From Bernardetia sp. MNP-M8 (lineage in GTDB: Bacteria; Bacteroidota; Bacteroidia; Cytophagales; Bernardetiaceae), in the NCBI RefSeq assembly GCF_037126285.1, contig NZ_CP147012.1, positions 3,618,676 to 3,682,675 on the forward strand: DNA of 64,000 nucleotides, read 5' to 3'. The position numbers and the translations under genes are program-made. The notes beneath the pieces are model-generated. The model saw nothing but the letters and a program-made list of their open reading frames with translations, did not search any database and was not told the origin of the DNA. This document shows, one piece after another, positions 1 through 8,319 of this stretch (position 1 is the stretch's first letter; each line of letters begins with the position of its first letter).

Positions 1-12
1 CAAACATTTTCG

Positions 13-20
13 TAAATTTG
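13..20 (+). promoter_or_regulatory. Bacteroidota -7 element for the PLP enzyme gene
   Basis: TAAATTTG fits the Bacteroidota -7 consensus TAnnTTTG and lies 61 bases before the ATG at 81. The matching -33 TTG would fall before the window start, so only half of the promoter can be seen. Confidence 0.4.
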
Positions 21-80
21 AATCTAATAAATAAAATCTAAAGACTACTTCTTTACCTTAACTTTCAGTTTTAAAATATC

Positions 81-1247
81 ATGAAAAAATCAACGCAATG
101 TGTTCATAGTGGAACTTATTTCGACGAAAAAAGTGGTGGTGTAAATACTCCTATTTTTACCTCAACAGCTTACACTTATAATGATGAAGGCGCAATTCCT
201 TATCCTCGTTATTTCAATACAATAAATCAAGAAGTTGTTGCTCAAAAAATTGCTGCGTTAGAACGTGGAGAAGCTGCTCTTATTTTTTCTTCTGGAATGG
301 CTGCCACGATGTCGGCACTTTTGGGAGTTTTACAGGCTGGTGACCATTTGATTTTACAAAATGATATTTATGGAGGAACGCATTATGCTGTTCGTGAGCA
401 GCTTTCAAAACTAGGGATTGAATCTACTTTTGTAGAAGGACGAAAATTAGAAGATTTTGCAACGGCAATTAAGCCAAACTCAAAGGCTCTTTTTATCGAA
501 ACGCCTTCAAATCCATTGCTTTCACTAGTTGATATTGCAGAAATGGCAAATTTTGCAAAAGAAAATAATCTGATTTCATTTATTGATAATACCTTCGGAA
601 CTCCAATTTTTCAAAATCCATTGCGATTAGGAATTGATATTGTTATCCATAGCGCAACAAAATACCTAGCAGGACATAGCGACCTTTCTTGTGGTGCAGT
701 CGTTACTTCTCAAAAACTGATTGAAAAAATTCATCATGTAGCCTTTAATTTTGGTGGAAATTTGGATGCTATGGCAACCTCACTTTTAGAAAGAAGTATC
801 AAAACATTAGCGATTCGTGTCAAGACACAAGCTCAAAATGCTCAAAAAATAGCTGAAGCATTACAGAAGTTGCCACAAGTGAAAAATGTGTTTTACCCAG
901 GATTACCTACTCATCCAGACCACGAACTAGCTAAAAAACAAATGAAAGGTGGTTTTGGGGCAATGCTTTCTTTTGAATTAGACACAGATAAAGAAGGAAG
1001 AGCAAAATTTGTTCGTCATTTAGAATTGGTTTGTAAAGCTGTTAGTTTGGGAGGAGTAGAAAGTACGCTTACAGAGCCTGTCTTGACTTCACATGCAAAA
1101 GTACCTGTTGAAATGCGTGAAAAAATGGGTATTACTGAGAATTTATATCGCCTTTCTGTCGGAATTGAAGATGCAGATGATTTGATTGAAGACCTTACAA
1201 ATGCTATTCAGACGTTGGAAGTTTCTAAATTGATGGAGAGTAATTAA
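81..1247 (+). CDS. Cys/Met metabolism PLP-dependent trans-sulfuration enzyme
   Basis: This 388-residue protein has the full length and fold signature of the cystathionine gamma-synthase / beta-lyase / methionine gamma-lyase family, which handles C-S bonds of cysteine, cystathionine, homocysteine or methionine using pyridoxal phosphate. The PLP lysine is K194 in SATKYLAGHSD, and D169 in FIDNTFGTP should contact the pyridine nitrogen. SSGMAA (70-75) is the phosphate-binding segment and SLGGVEST lies near the C terminus. The N terminus (STQCVHSG) matches the family, so the ATG at 81 is well supported. The gene stands alone and is followed by a pair of AGTCTG hairpins. Which reaction it catalyses (gamma-synthase, beta-lyase or gamma-lyase) cannot be decided from motifs alone. 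Confidence 0.9.
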   Translation: MKKSTQCVHSGTYFDEKSGGVNTPIFTSTAYTYNDEGAIPYPRYFNTINQEVVAQKIAALERGEAALIFSSGMAATMSALLGVLQAGDHLILQNDIYGGTHYAVREQLSKLGIESTFVEGRKLEDFATAIKPNSKALFIETPSNPLLSLVDIAEMANFAKENNLISFIDNTFGTPIFQNPLRLGIDIVIHSATKYLAGHSDLSCGAVVTSQKLIEKIHHVAFNFGGNLDAMATSLLERSIKTLAIRVKTQAQNAQKIAEALQKLPQVKNVFYPGLPTHPDHELAKKQMKGGFGAMLSFELDTDKEGRAKFVRHLELVCKAVSLGGVESTLTEPVLTSHAKVPVEMREKMGITENLYRLSVGIEDADDLIEDLTNAIQTLEVSKLMESN

Positions 1248-1259
1248 AGAAGTAGAGTA

Positions 1260-1325
1260 GTGCAGACTTCCTAGTCTGCACAAAATAGCTTTTATTTTAC
1301 TTTTACACAGACTAAGAAGTCTGTG
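1260..1325. repeat. Paired AGTCTG hairpins
   Basis: Two perfect hairpins lie in the 100 bases between genes. The first is GTGCAGACT (1260-1268), loop TCCT, AGTCTGCAC (1273-1281). The second is CACAGACT (1306-1313), loop AAGA, AGTCTGTG (1318-1325). They share the AGTCTG core and lie 24 bases apart. Neither is followed by a T-run, so they look more like an intergenic palindromic repeat than a simple terminator. Confidence 0.7.
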
Positions 1326-1349
1326 ATACATAAATCAATTAGAATCTCA

Positions 1350-2183
1350 ATGATAAAATATATTATTTTGACTCTTCTGTTTTTGCTCAAAATATCTTTT
1401 CTTTTTGGGCAAAATGAAGATTCACTTTTTCATGTCATTACTAAAAAACATGAGAATACTCCTTATTATACGATTATAAAAGGCGACCTAAATACTCACA
1501 TTAAGGATGAATACAAGAAAGATATAGTATATAGTTATGAATTTATCCAACGAAAGCATAAAAATAAAATTTTTGTGTTTCTTATATTATCTTCATATGG
1601 ACTTAATAAGTATTATAGATATTATTCTTCTAAAAATAAAACAGATAAGCACTTTTCTATTATTGATAAAAATGAGGATAGATATTGGCACAATATTGAA
1701 CTAATGGATTTGAATAATGATAATATACGAGAAATAGCTATCTATTATGAACATAGTTATCCTTGTAATTACAAAGAAATATACAATTTTTCTGTTGATT
1801 CTATTGCTCCTGCTATTCTACAAAGACCTTATGATGGTGGAGTATTGGTTTGTATTGATACTACTAAAAATCTTTATTTTAACATAGAAAGAATGAATGG
1901 ACGTGGCATGTGGGATTCAGAATTATTTGTTATCAATAAAGATTTTTCAAAAGGAAACGTTTTAGCGAAAGCTAGTTGGGACGATGCTTTTTGTAGTTAT
2001 TGTTTTGATATATATGTAAAACAAAAAGAACGATTCCCTTTTATGACTTATTTTTCTAGCAATTCTAAATCGGTAATAAATAATTTTCATCCTCATGTAG
2101 ACCATTGGAATTCAAAAGAAAATATAGAATTTATGAAAAATGCCTACCTCAAAATGATTGAAGAGTTTGGTATTGAATATTGA
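1350..2183 (+). CDS. Secreted hypothetical protein
   Basis: I do not recognise a family. The ATG at 1350 is preferred over the GTG at 1323, because the hydrophobic signal peptide (IILTLLFLLKISFLFG) starts right after it and the GTG lies inside the hairpin repeat. Cleavage after FLFG would leave QNEDS at the mature N terminus, typical of Bacteroidota exported proteins. The segment ELMDLNNDNIREIAIYYEH (about 128-146) resembles an FG-GAP/VCBS-type D-x-N-x-D calcium loop. The mature protein is 278 residues without a sorting domain, about 257 of them after the signal. Its likely place is the periplasm or the inner face of the outer membrane. Function unknown. Confidence 0.6.
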   Translation: MIKYIILTLLFLLKISFLFGQNEDSLFHVITKKHENTPYYTIIKGDLNTHIKDEYKKDIVYSYEFIQRKHKNKIFVFLILSSYGLNKYYRYYSSKNKTDKHFSIIDKNEDRYWHNIELMDLNNDNIREIAIYYEHSYPCNYKEIYNFSVDSIAPAILQRPYDGGVLVCIDTTKNLYFNIERMNGRGMWDSELFVINKDFSKGNVLAKASWDDAFCSYCFDIYVKQKERFPFMTYFSSNSKSVINNFHPHVDHWNSKENIEFMKNAYLKMIEEFGIEY

Positions 2184-2440
2184 TAAAACTATCCCTTTAA
2201 AGATGCAAAACAGTTGTAGAAAATAAATAAATAGTAGAATAGTCATTTTTTGATAAAAAAAATGAAATTATTTTCTAACCTAATAAAATTCTATCAAATC
2301 ATAGAAATACCAATTAAATTAAAAGTAGAATAAAATAAAATAGATATCTAAGAAGTAAAAAACAATAAAACCAAATCTTTAATTTTGTTTAAAAATATTT
2401 AAAAGGCAGATTAGTAATGAATTATTAATCTGACAAGTTG

Positions 2441-2470
2441 TTGTTTTCTGAAATAAATTATGTAATTTTG
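2441..2470 (+). promoter_or_regulatory. Promoter of typA
   Basis: TTG at 2441-2443, exactly 19 bases, then TAATTTTG at 2463-2470 match the Bacteroidota sigma-A consensus TTG-N19-TAnnTTTG. Transcription would start near 2476, giving a leader of about 155 nt before the ATG at 2632. The leader opens with a small hairpin (ATTCATA 2491-2497 / TATGAAT 2504-2510). The rest of the 448-bp gap 2184-2631 shows nothing else. Confidence 0.7.
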
Positions 2471-2631
2471 CACCACTAAGAAAAAAAACAATTCATAACT
2501 CACTATGAATCAATAGAATAAATAAAAACAGCGAATTAAGCATTTTTAGTTTTTTCTGAAAAATTGATTTAGAATTTGTTAAATAATTATAAAAATACTC
2601 TCAAGCCTTTTACATTAGTTTTTACTACCTT

Positions 2632-4452
2632 ATGATTCAGTCTATTAGAAATATCGCTATTATTGCTCACGTTGACCACGGCAAGACTACTCTTGTCGAT
2701 AAAATGCTCGTTACTGGAAATTTGTTTAAAGAACACGAACGTCCAGGTGAACTTATCATGGATAACAACGACATTGAGCGTGAACGTGGAATTACAATCT
2801 TAGCAAAAAACGTTTCTATTGACTACAAAGGAACAAAAATTAATATCATCGACACACCTGGTCACGCCGATTTTGGTGGTGAAGTAGAACGTGTTCTAAA
2901 CATGGCTGATGGTGTACTTTTGTTAGTAGATGCGTTTGAAGGTGCTATGCCTCAAACTCGTTTTGTACTTCAAAAAGCAATCAACTTAGGTTTGAAGCCT
3001 ATCGTAGTTGTTAATAAAGTAGATAAATTAAACTGTAAGCCAAACGAAGTTCAGGATCAAGTATTTGATTTGATGTTCTCTTTAGGTGCATCAGAAGACC
3101 AATTAGACTTCCCTACTATCTTTGGGTCTGCCAAAAATAACTGGATGAGTACAGATTGGGAACAACCAACAGACAGTATCGTTCCACTTTTAGATGCGAT
3201 TATCGAAACAATTCCTGCTCCAGAAATTGAAGAAGGAACTACTCAACTTCAAATTACTTCTCTAGATTACTCTACATATATCGGTCGTATTGCAGTTGGT
3301 CGTCTGGTTCGTGGAATGCTGAAAGTAAACCAAACTGTTTCTCTTATGAAACGTGATGGAACAATTAAAAAGAATAAAGTAAAAGAACTTTATGTTTTTG
3401 AAGGATTAGGAAAACGTAAGGTAGAAGAAATACAAGCAGGAGATATTTGTGCAATTGTAGGACTAGAAGATTTCGAAATTGGTGATACAGTTGCAGATAG
3501 AGATGAGCCAGAAGCATTGCCTCCAATTTCTATTGATGAGCCTACAATGTCAATGGTATTTACTATCAATAACTCTCCTTTTTATGGTAAAGAAGGTAAA
3601 TTTGTTACTTCTCGTCACCTTAAAGAGCGTTTGGAAAAAGAATTAGAAAAAAATCTTGCTTTGCGTGTTGAGCCAACACAATCAGCAGATTCATTCAATG
3701 TATTTGGTCGTGGTGTTCTTCATTTGTCTGTTTTGATTGAGACAATGCGTCGTGAAGGATATGAATTACAAGTAGGTCAGCCTCAAGTAATTATCAAAGA
3801 AATTGATGGTAAAAAATGTGAACCGATAGAAGAGCTTACGATTGACCTTCCTGAAAATCTTTCTGGAAAGGCTATCGAACTTGTTACGCAGCGTAAAGGG
3901 GATTTGTTAGAAATGAATCCGAAAGATGACCGTGTTATCTTAAAATTTGAAATGCCTTCTCGTGGAATTATTGGTCTTCGTAACCAACTTCTTACGGCAA
4001 CAGCAGGAGAGGCAATTATGTATCACCGTTTCAAAGCATTTGAGCCTTTCAAAGGAGAAATCAAAGGTCGTCAGAGTGGTTCTCTTATTTCTATGGAATT
4101 AGGAAATGCAATTCCTTACAGTATCAATAAATTACAGGACAGAGGTATTTTCTTTGTTGATCAGAATGAAGCTATTTACGAAGGGCAAGTAATTGGAGAG
4201 CATACTCGTGGTAGCGATTTGGTTGTGAACGTAACAAAAGCAAAACAACTTACAAACATGCGAGCTTCAGGTTCAGACAATAAAAACAAAATTGCTCCTC
4301 CTATAAAATTCTCTTTAGAAGAAGCATTAGAATATATTCAAGCTGATGAGTATGTAGAACTTACTCCTGAATCTCTTCGTATTCGTAAAATTTATTTGAA
4401 CGAAGGAGAGAGAAAACGTAATTCAAAAGTTTTTACTAATGTTATAAGCTAA
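2632..4452 (+). CDS. typA: Translational GTPase TypA/BipA
   Basis: A complete 606-residue ribosome-associated GTPase of the EF-G/LepA superfamily, which acts in ribosome assembly and stress or cold adaptation. G1 is AHVDHGKT (12-19), the switch/G2 region RERGIT (50-55), G3 DTPGHADF (74-81) and G4 NKVD (128-131). EF-Tu-like domain 2 follows at about 205-300, then EF-G domains III and V, and the TypA-specific C-terminal domain containing GRQSGSLIS and GEHTRGSDL. Length agrees with the family (about 600-615). The gene is monocistronic with its own promoter and a leader of about 155 nt. Codons are more G/C-ending than in neighbouring hypothetical genes, as expected for a well-expressed gene. Confidence 0.97.
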   Translation: MIQSIRNIAIIAHVDHGKTTLVDKMLVTGNLFKEHERPGELIMDNNDIERERGITILAKNVSIDYKGTKINIIDTPGHADFGGEVERVLNMADGVLLLVDAFEGAMPQTRFVLQKAINLGLKPIVVVNKVDKLNCKPNEVQDQVFDLMFSLGASEDQLDFPTIFGSAKNNWMSTDWEQPTDSIVPLLDAIIETIPAPEIEEGTTQLQITSLDYSTYIGRIAVGRLVRGMLKVNQTVSLMKRDGTIKKNKVKELYVFEGLGKRKVEEIQAGDICAIVGLEDFEIGDTVADRDEPEALPPISIDEPTMSMVFTINNSPFYGKEGKFVTSRHLKERLEKELEKNLALRVEPTQSADSFNVFGRGVLHLSVLIETMRREGYELQVGQPQVIIKEIDGKKCEPIEELTIDLPENLSGKAIELVTQRKGDLLEMNPKDDRVILKFEMPSRGIIGLRNQLLTATAGEAIMYHRFKAFEPFKGEIKGRQSGSLISMELGNAIPYSINKLQDRGIFFVDQNEAIYEGQVIGEHTRGSDLVVNVTKAKQLTNMRASGSDNKNKIAPPIKFSLEEALEYIQADEYVELTPESLRIRKIYLNEGERKRNSKVFTNVIS

Positions 4453-4613
4453 AAGCATCAAAAGTCTAAAATGAGTTATGTTTTATCATTAAATAGTGAT
4501 AGAAATAAACGATTTTAAATAGGATAGCTACTTGTTTTCAATAAAATCTTATTCTTTATATTTCTATTTTTAATAAAAAAATATAAAAAGAATGAAATTA
4601 TTGCAACAAATGG

Positions 4614-4637
4614 CTTCCTTCTTCCGTAAGAAGGAAG
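4614..4637. other. Perfect 10-bp hairpin downstream of typA
   Basis: CTTCCTTCTT (4614-4623), loop CCGT, AAGAAGGAAG (4628-4637). The T-run behind it is weak, so it could be an mRNA 3' stabiliser, part of a terminator or a repeat. It lies 160 bases after the typA stop in a 330-bp gap. Confidence 0.5.
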
Positions 4638-4679
4638 ATTAAGTTTTATATCTGTAAAGGGGATATAGAGTAAATTAAA

Positions 4680-4712
4680 GGTAACCACAGTTGTGGTTGC
4701 CTTTTCTTATTT
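4680..4712 (+). terminator. Rho-independent terminator of typA
   Basis: GGTAACCAC and GTGGTTGCC form a GC-rich stem, followed by CTTTTCTTATTT. It is the last structure before the convergent gene that ends at 4783. Confidence 0.6.
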
Positions 4713-4782
4713 ATAGGGGTTTTGGTGTTTTTAGTCTTTACAAGAAAAAAAAATGTCTTAAAAAAAACTATTTAATATTTTA

Positions 4783-7700
4783 CTAACTCACATACTTTCT
4801 AAATGCAGAAATCACTTGAAAAATGAAAAATGCAAGTATAACTTTATAGAAGTAGTCAAAGAAATATGCCCCAAATACAATACATTTATTATCTATAAAT
4901 ATCCTTGATAGCGAATGTGTAGGGTCTAATAACTGAGGTAATGCATTGATATTGCACCAGTATTCAGATAATGTAATATACCAACTTTGTATGCTAAACA
5001 GATTAGGGCAATATGATAACTTGTTGGAAACCCCAGTAATAATTAGACAATAAAAAAATATCGTGATAGGAATCATAAGACGAACTGGCTTAAACCAACT
5101 TCGCCCAAAGTCATTAGTCCATCCAGATAACAGTATAATTTTATCTTGTAAATCATGATACCATTTATATTGAAATCTATTAATAACTTCCCTTTTATGA
5201 GCCTCCATTTCAACTGATTTAAATTTCAATGAAGCAATTTTATCGCCTTGTCGCTCAAGAACAAATCGTATTTGTCTATATATTTCTCTTGTTTGAGTAT
5301 CATTCGTTAAGGTGTATCGATACTCCATTTGTTTTAAAACAGAGTTAATTTTTTCATATACTTCTTTTTGCTCATCAACAGTAAGAGTTAATTTAGCAAA
5401 TAACAACGAAATCTCATTTACTAGTTGATTGGGTTCTTTTTCAGATTTAGACCTTGTTTCTAGGCTTTCACTTAAGATACCCACCAAATTTAGACGAACA
5501 TATTCATTATAGTGGTTTTGTATTTTATTAATTACCCTTAATATTCTCACTATTTCTCTCTTTGTCAATTGAGATTCCTCATCAACAGAATTTTTCCTTC
5601 TTTTTAGCCTTAGCCAATCTACTTTTTCTTTGGCTGGTAAGTCAGTAATTCTTGTAATCAACTCTTTTTCAAGATTTTGTAATTCCTTTTGTGGAATAGG
5701 ACTACTAGGTGTATTTATATGAAGTACATTATAAAGATTCTCAATTTTCTCATAAACATCTTCATAAGTTTTTCTATCGTTAAACCAATACCATGTCTGA
5801 TACGTATCCTCCCGTTCTGATATTGGAGGTAATGTATTAAAAATATTAAAATGACTTAAAGTGTCATATAATAACATAATAATATTTTCACGATTCATCT
5901 GTAAATCTCTTAACCAGATTAAAGTATTTCTAATTCTCTTATATAGTTCTATATCTTGATTATCTATTTTGTCAAACCATTTTATAATAGAATCTATATC
6001 CTCTTGTACTAATGACTTATAGTAACCTTCGGTCATTGTTGATAGATCATTGAAATAGCTTGAAATTTTATTCAGTTGTCTATATACCTCTTGCTTAACA
6101 CCATTTTCTGTAGATTTTTCTAATATGACTAACCAAGATAAGATATTACTTACTTGTTTATACGCTTGTAACTTCTCTTCTTTATTTAAATAGTACTCAA
6201 TTTCTCTAAACCATTTTAAAATATCGTTCAAATTTTTATAGTGTTGACTATCATAAAAAGAAGGTTGTAATATCTCAAGTTTTTCTAACCAGTTTAAAAC
6301 ATCATTTAGCTTATTATAAGCTCTTGGTCTTTCGATAGGATCTTTACTACTTTCTTTTAAATCTTTAAATGTAGTAAAGAATATATGTAGTTTCTTGAAA
6401 ACTTCTATATTCTGAACACCTATTTTGAGCCATAATAACATTTTAACAATAGGGCTTATATTTTCATAATTACCTAAAAAGTCGTCAAATTCATCAATCC
6501 CTTCTATTGTTTCATTTATTTTTTGATAGGCTTCTATTTTTTGAGAATCATCTGATATGTTTTCTAATTTTTTAAAATGCTCAATGCAGTCATTTACTTT
6601 TTGATAAATTTTAAATTTTTGAAAACTATCTGAGGATGTTATTAGCTGACTATGATTAAACCATTTGACATTAACAGTAATAATGTCAATCAATACAGAA
6701 TGATCAATTACAATATTCTTAAAGTCATTAAAAGAAAAATTAAAAAAATGAGTTTTTCCTAAGTTAGAATATCTAATAATCAAATCTGATTCTGAATCTA
6801 AAGACTTGGTAGAGTTAAAGGAGATATTAGCGTAATTTGAAAAGTTATTAAATAACAGGGATTGAAATTCTGAGCTATTAAAAATTACATTTGTATTATG
6901 ATTTTCCCCTGTTAGAGTAACATTACCTATACGACAAGAATTGAAATGAAAAATACCCTCTAATTCTTTTGAAAACTTGATTATAAGTTTTTTAATTATT
7001 GCTCTATGACCTGTCAAAATAAACTTATTACTAAATTTTGAATCAGAAATTTCTACCTTTTTTAAAAAATGGTTACTTACTTGTAATAAGCATCCAACCT
7101 CTTTTTTAAATTCAGTTTCTGAGATATACATCTCTGAAATAAGAGGGTTTGAAATTAGTAGTTTTTTATTAAAAATATTACTATTTATATAAAGAGTTTT
7201 TGTTTTACATCCTGATAAAAATGTATGCCCATTAAACTCTGAGTCATTCAAAGATATATTTGCTCTTATATCAGTAAAATGAGTTTGTGCATTAATAATA
7301 CTCTCATTTTTTATATTTAGATTAGAAGCCTTAAGTGTTGTTAAATCAAATGCTAGATTTACTGTTGATTCATCTATCAAAAATTCGCCATTTTTTAGAC
7401 TAAGTTTTATGCAATTTAGCTTATAAATACTTGTTTTCTTTGTGATATGTATCCCTTTGTGAAGATTAAGAGATTCTAAACTCAATACACCTTCAAATTT
7501 TGTATTCTCAAATTTTATAGAGTAGTTATTGGAATCCCACTCACCTTGTGTAATTATATTAGATTTCCAAGATTTTATGTGTACACTTTTTTTAAATGTA
7601 CAATCAACAAATCTAATGCTACAATTAGAATTACAAGTTATGTTTTCAAACTCAACATAATCTGTAAATATACAACCTGCTATTATTATATTATTTTCTA

Positions 7701-7821
7701 TGCAGCTATAATAAGGTCTGATATTACCTTTAATTTCTACATTATATATTTCTACTGTTTCACCCTCTTCATCTTTTTCAAAGCAAAGAATTTCAAAAGT
7801 TTTAGAAGTTATTGAGTTCAT
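4783..7821 (-). CDS. Large beta-helix / 26-residue-repeat / membrane-anchored protein
   Basis: A 1012-residue protein without an assigned name. Residues 1-395 are Ile/Asn/Phe-rich and strand-turn periodic (IRFVDCTFKK, IKFENTKFEG, NVIFNSSEF), as in right-handed beta-helix or degenerate pentapeptide proteins. Residues about 400-640 carry a 26-residue repeat with signature Y-x-x-[LIV]-N-x-[IV]-L-x-W-[LF]-x-x-[LI]-E. Repeat tyrosines stand at 406/432, 502/528/554/580 and 822/848. Residues 848-880 (YRQIRFVLERQGDKI, LKFKSVEMEAHKRE) and LSGWTNDFGRSWFKP (898-912) resemble the end of membrane-attached pentapeptide proteins. Two hydrophobic segments (about 912-931 and 981-1005) suggest a C-terminal anchor with the bulk in the cytoplasm. 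It is monocistronic, AT-rich and convergent to typA. Confidence 0.65.
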   Translation of the reverse strand: MNSITSKTFEILCFEKDEEGETVEIYNVEIKGNIRPYYSCIENNIIIAGCIFTDYVEFENITCNSNCSIRFVDCTFKKSVHIKSWKSNIITQGEWDSNNYSIKFENTKFEGVLSLESLNLHKGIHITKKTSIYKLNCIKLSLKNGEFLIDESTVNLAFDLTTLKASNLNIKNESIINAQTHFTDIRANISLNDSEFNGHTFLSGCKTKTLYINSNIFNKKLLISNPLISEMYISETEFKKEVGCLLQVSNHFLKKVEISDSKFSNKFILTGHRAIIKKLIIKFSKELEGIFHFNSCRIGNVTLTGENHNTNVIFNSSEFQSLLFNNFSNYANISFNSTKSLDSESDLIIRYSNLGKTHFFNFSFNDFKNIVIDHSVLIDIITVNVKWFNHSQLITSSDSFQKFKIYQKVNDCIEHFKKLENISDDSQKIEAYQKINETIEGIDEFDDFLGNYENISPIVKMLLWLKIGVQNIEVFKKLHIFFTTFKDLKESSKDPIERPRAYNKLNDVLNWLEKLEILQPSFYDSQHYKNLNDILKWFREIEYYLNKEEKLQAYKQVSNILSWLVILEKSTENGVKQEVYRQLNKISSYFNDLSTMTEGYYKSLVQEDIDSIIKWFDKIDNQDIELYKRIRNTLIWLRDLQMNRENIIMLLYDTLSHFNIFNTLPPISEREDTYQTWYWFNDRKTYEDVYEKIENLYNVLHINTPSSPIPQKELQNLEKELITRITDLPAKEKVDWLRLKRRKNSVDEESQLTKREIVRILRVINKIQNHYNEYVRLNLVGILSESLETRSKSEKEPNQLVNEISLLFAKLTLTVDEQKEVYEKINSVLKQMEYRYTLTNDTQTREIYRQIRFVLERQGDKIASLKFKSVEMEAHKREVINRFQYKWYHDLQDKIILLSGWTNDFGRSWFKPVRLMIPITIFFYCLIITGVSNKLSYCPNLFSIQSWYITLSEYWCNINALPQLLDPTHSLSRIFIDNKCIVFGAYFFDYFYKVILAFFIFQVISAFRKYVS

Positions 7822-7916
7822 TAGTTAGTGAATAATTGAAAGTAATATAGATAAAATTTACGCTTCTCTAACAAACTGATGATTTCCCTGCTGTTACTCG
7901 TAAAAAAAGCTCTTGC

Positions 7917-8004
7917 TCCCCTGCCGTCGTTCGTAAGATTGCTATCGCTTGGCTCTGCCGAGTGACTTATATGTATTCGGCATCCTGCCGTGGTTTTCGT
8001 ATTT
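7917..8004 (+). repeat. TTATATGTATTCGGC double-hairpin repeat, copy 1
   Basis: A roughly 90-bp unit running from CCCCTGCCGTCG through GCTATCGCTTGGC and GACTTATATGTATTCGGC to TGCCGTGGTTTTCG. It contains two small hairpins (TTGGC-TCT-GCCGA and TCGGCA-TCC-TGCCG). Two further copies lie at 46642-46731 (+) and 46793-46853 (-). This copy lies between the divergent 1012-aa protein gene and parC (gap 7822-8319). Confidence 0.75.
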
Positions 8005-8278
8005 GAAATTCAAATATACTAAAATTCCCAAATCTACATTTTAGTTTTTCCATACTACAAGAGTTATAAATCTTAGGATTAGAAAAAATACAGACCAACT
8101 CATTTTTTTTCGTAATTTTGAATTTACAAATTCTAATAAAAATATTTTTGCTAAATAATTTAGCATTTGTCAAAATAATACGTATTTTTGTAAGCCTAAA
8201 TCATTCTAAAACGATTTATGAATTTTTTGACTAATATTTTTAGCAAAAAAATGCTTTGCTTCTACTAAAACAAAACTT

Positions 8279-8303
8279 GCCGTTGTTGGGAGACACCAAC
8301 AAC
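8279..8303 (+). repeat. GTTGTTGG hairpin repeat, copy A (upstream of parC)
   Basis: GCC followed by GTTGTTGG (8282-8289), loop GAGACA, and CCAACAAC (8296-8303) make a perfect 8-bp stem. The ATG of parC follows 16 bases later. It is one member of a dispersed family also found at 21114, 32523, 52030 and 52074. Confidence 0.75.
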
Positions 8304-8319
8304 ATCAAAATAAAAATAT

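Noticed and set aside
7967-8173. 68-aa minus-strand reading frame
   Set aside because: It runs through the double-hairpin repeat and has no protein-like features.
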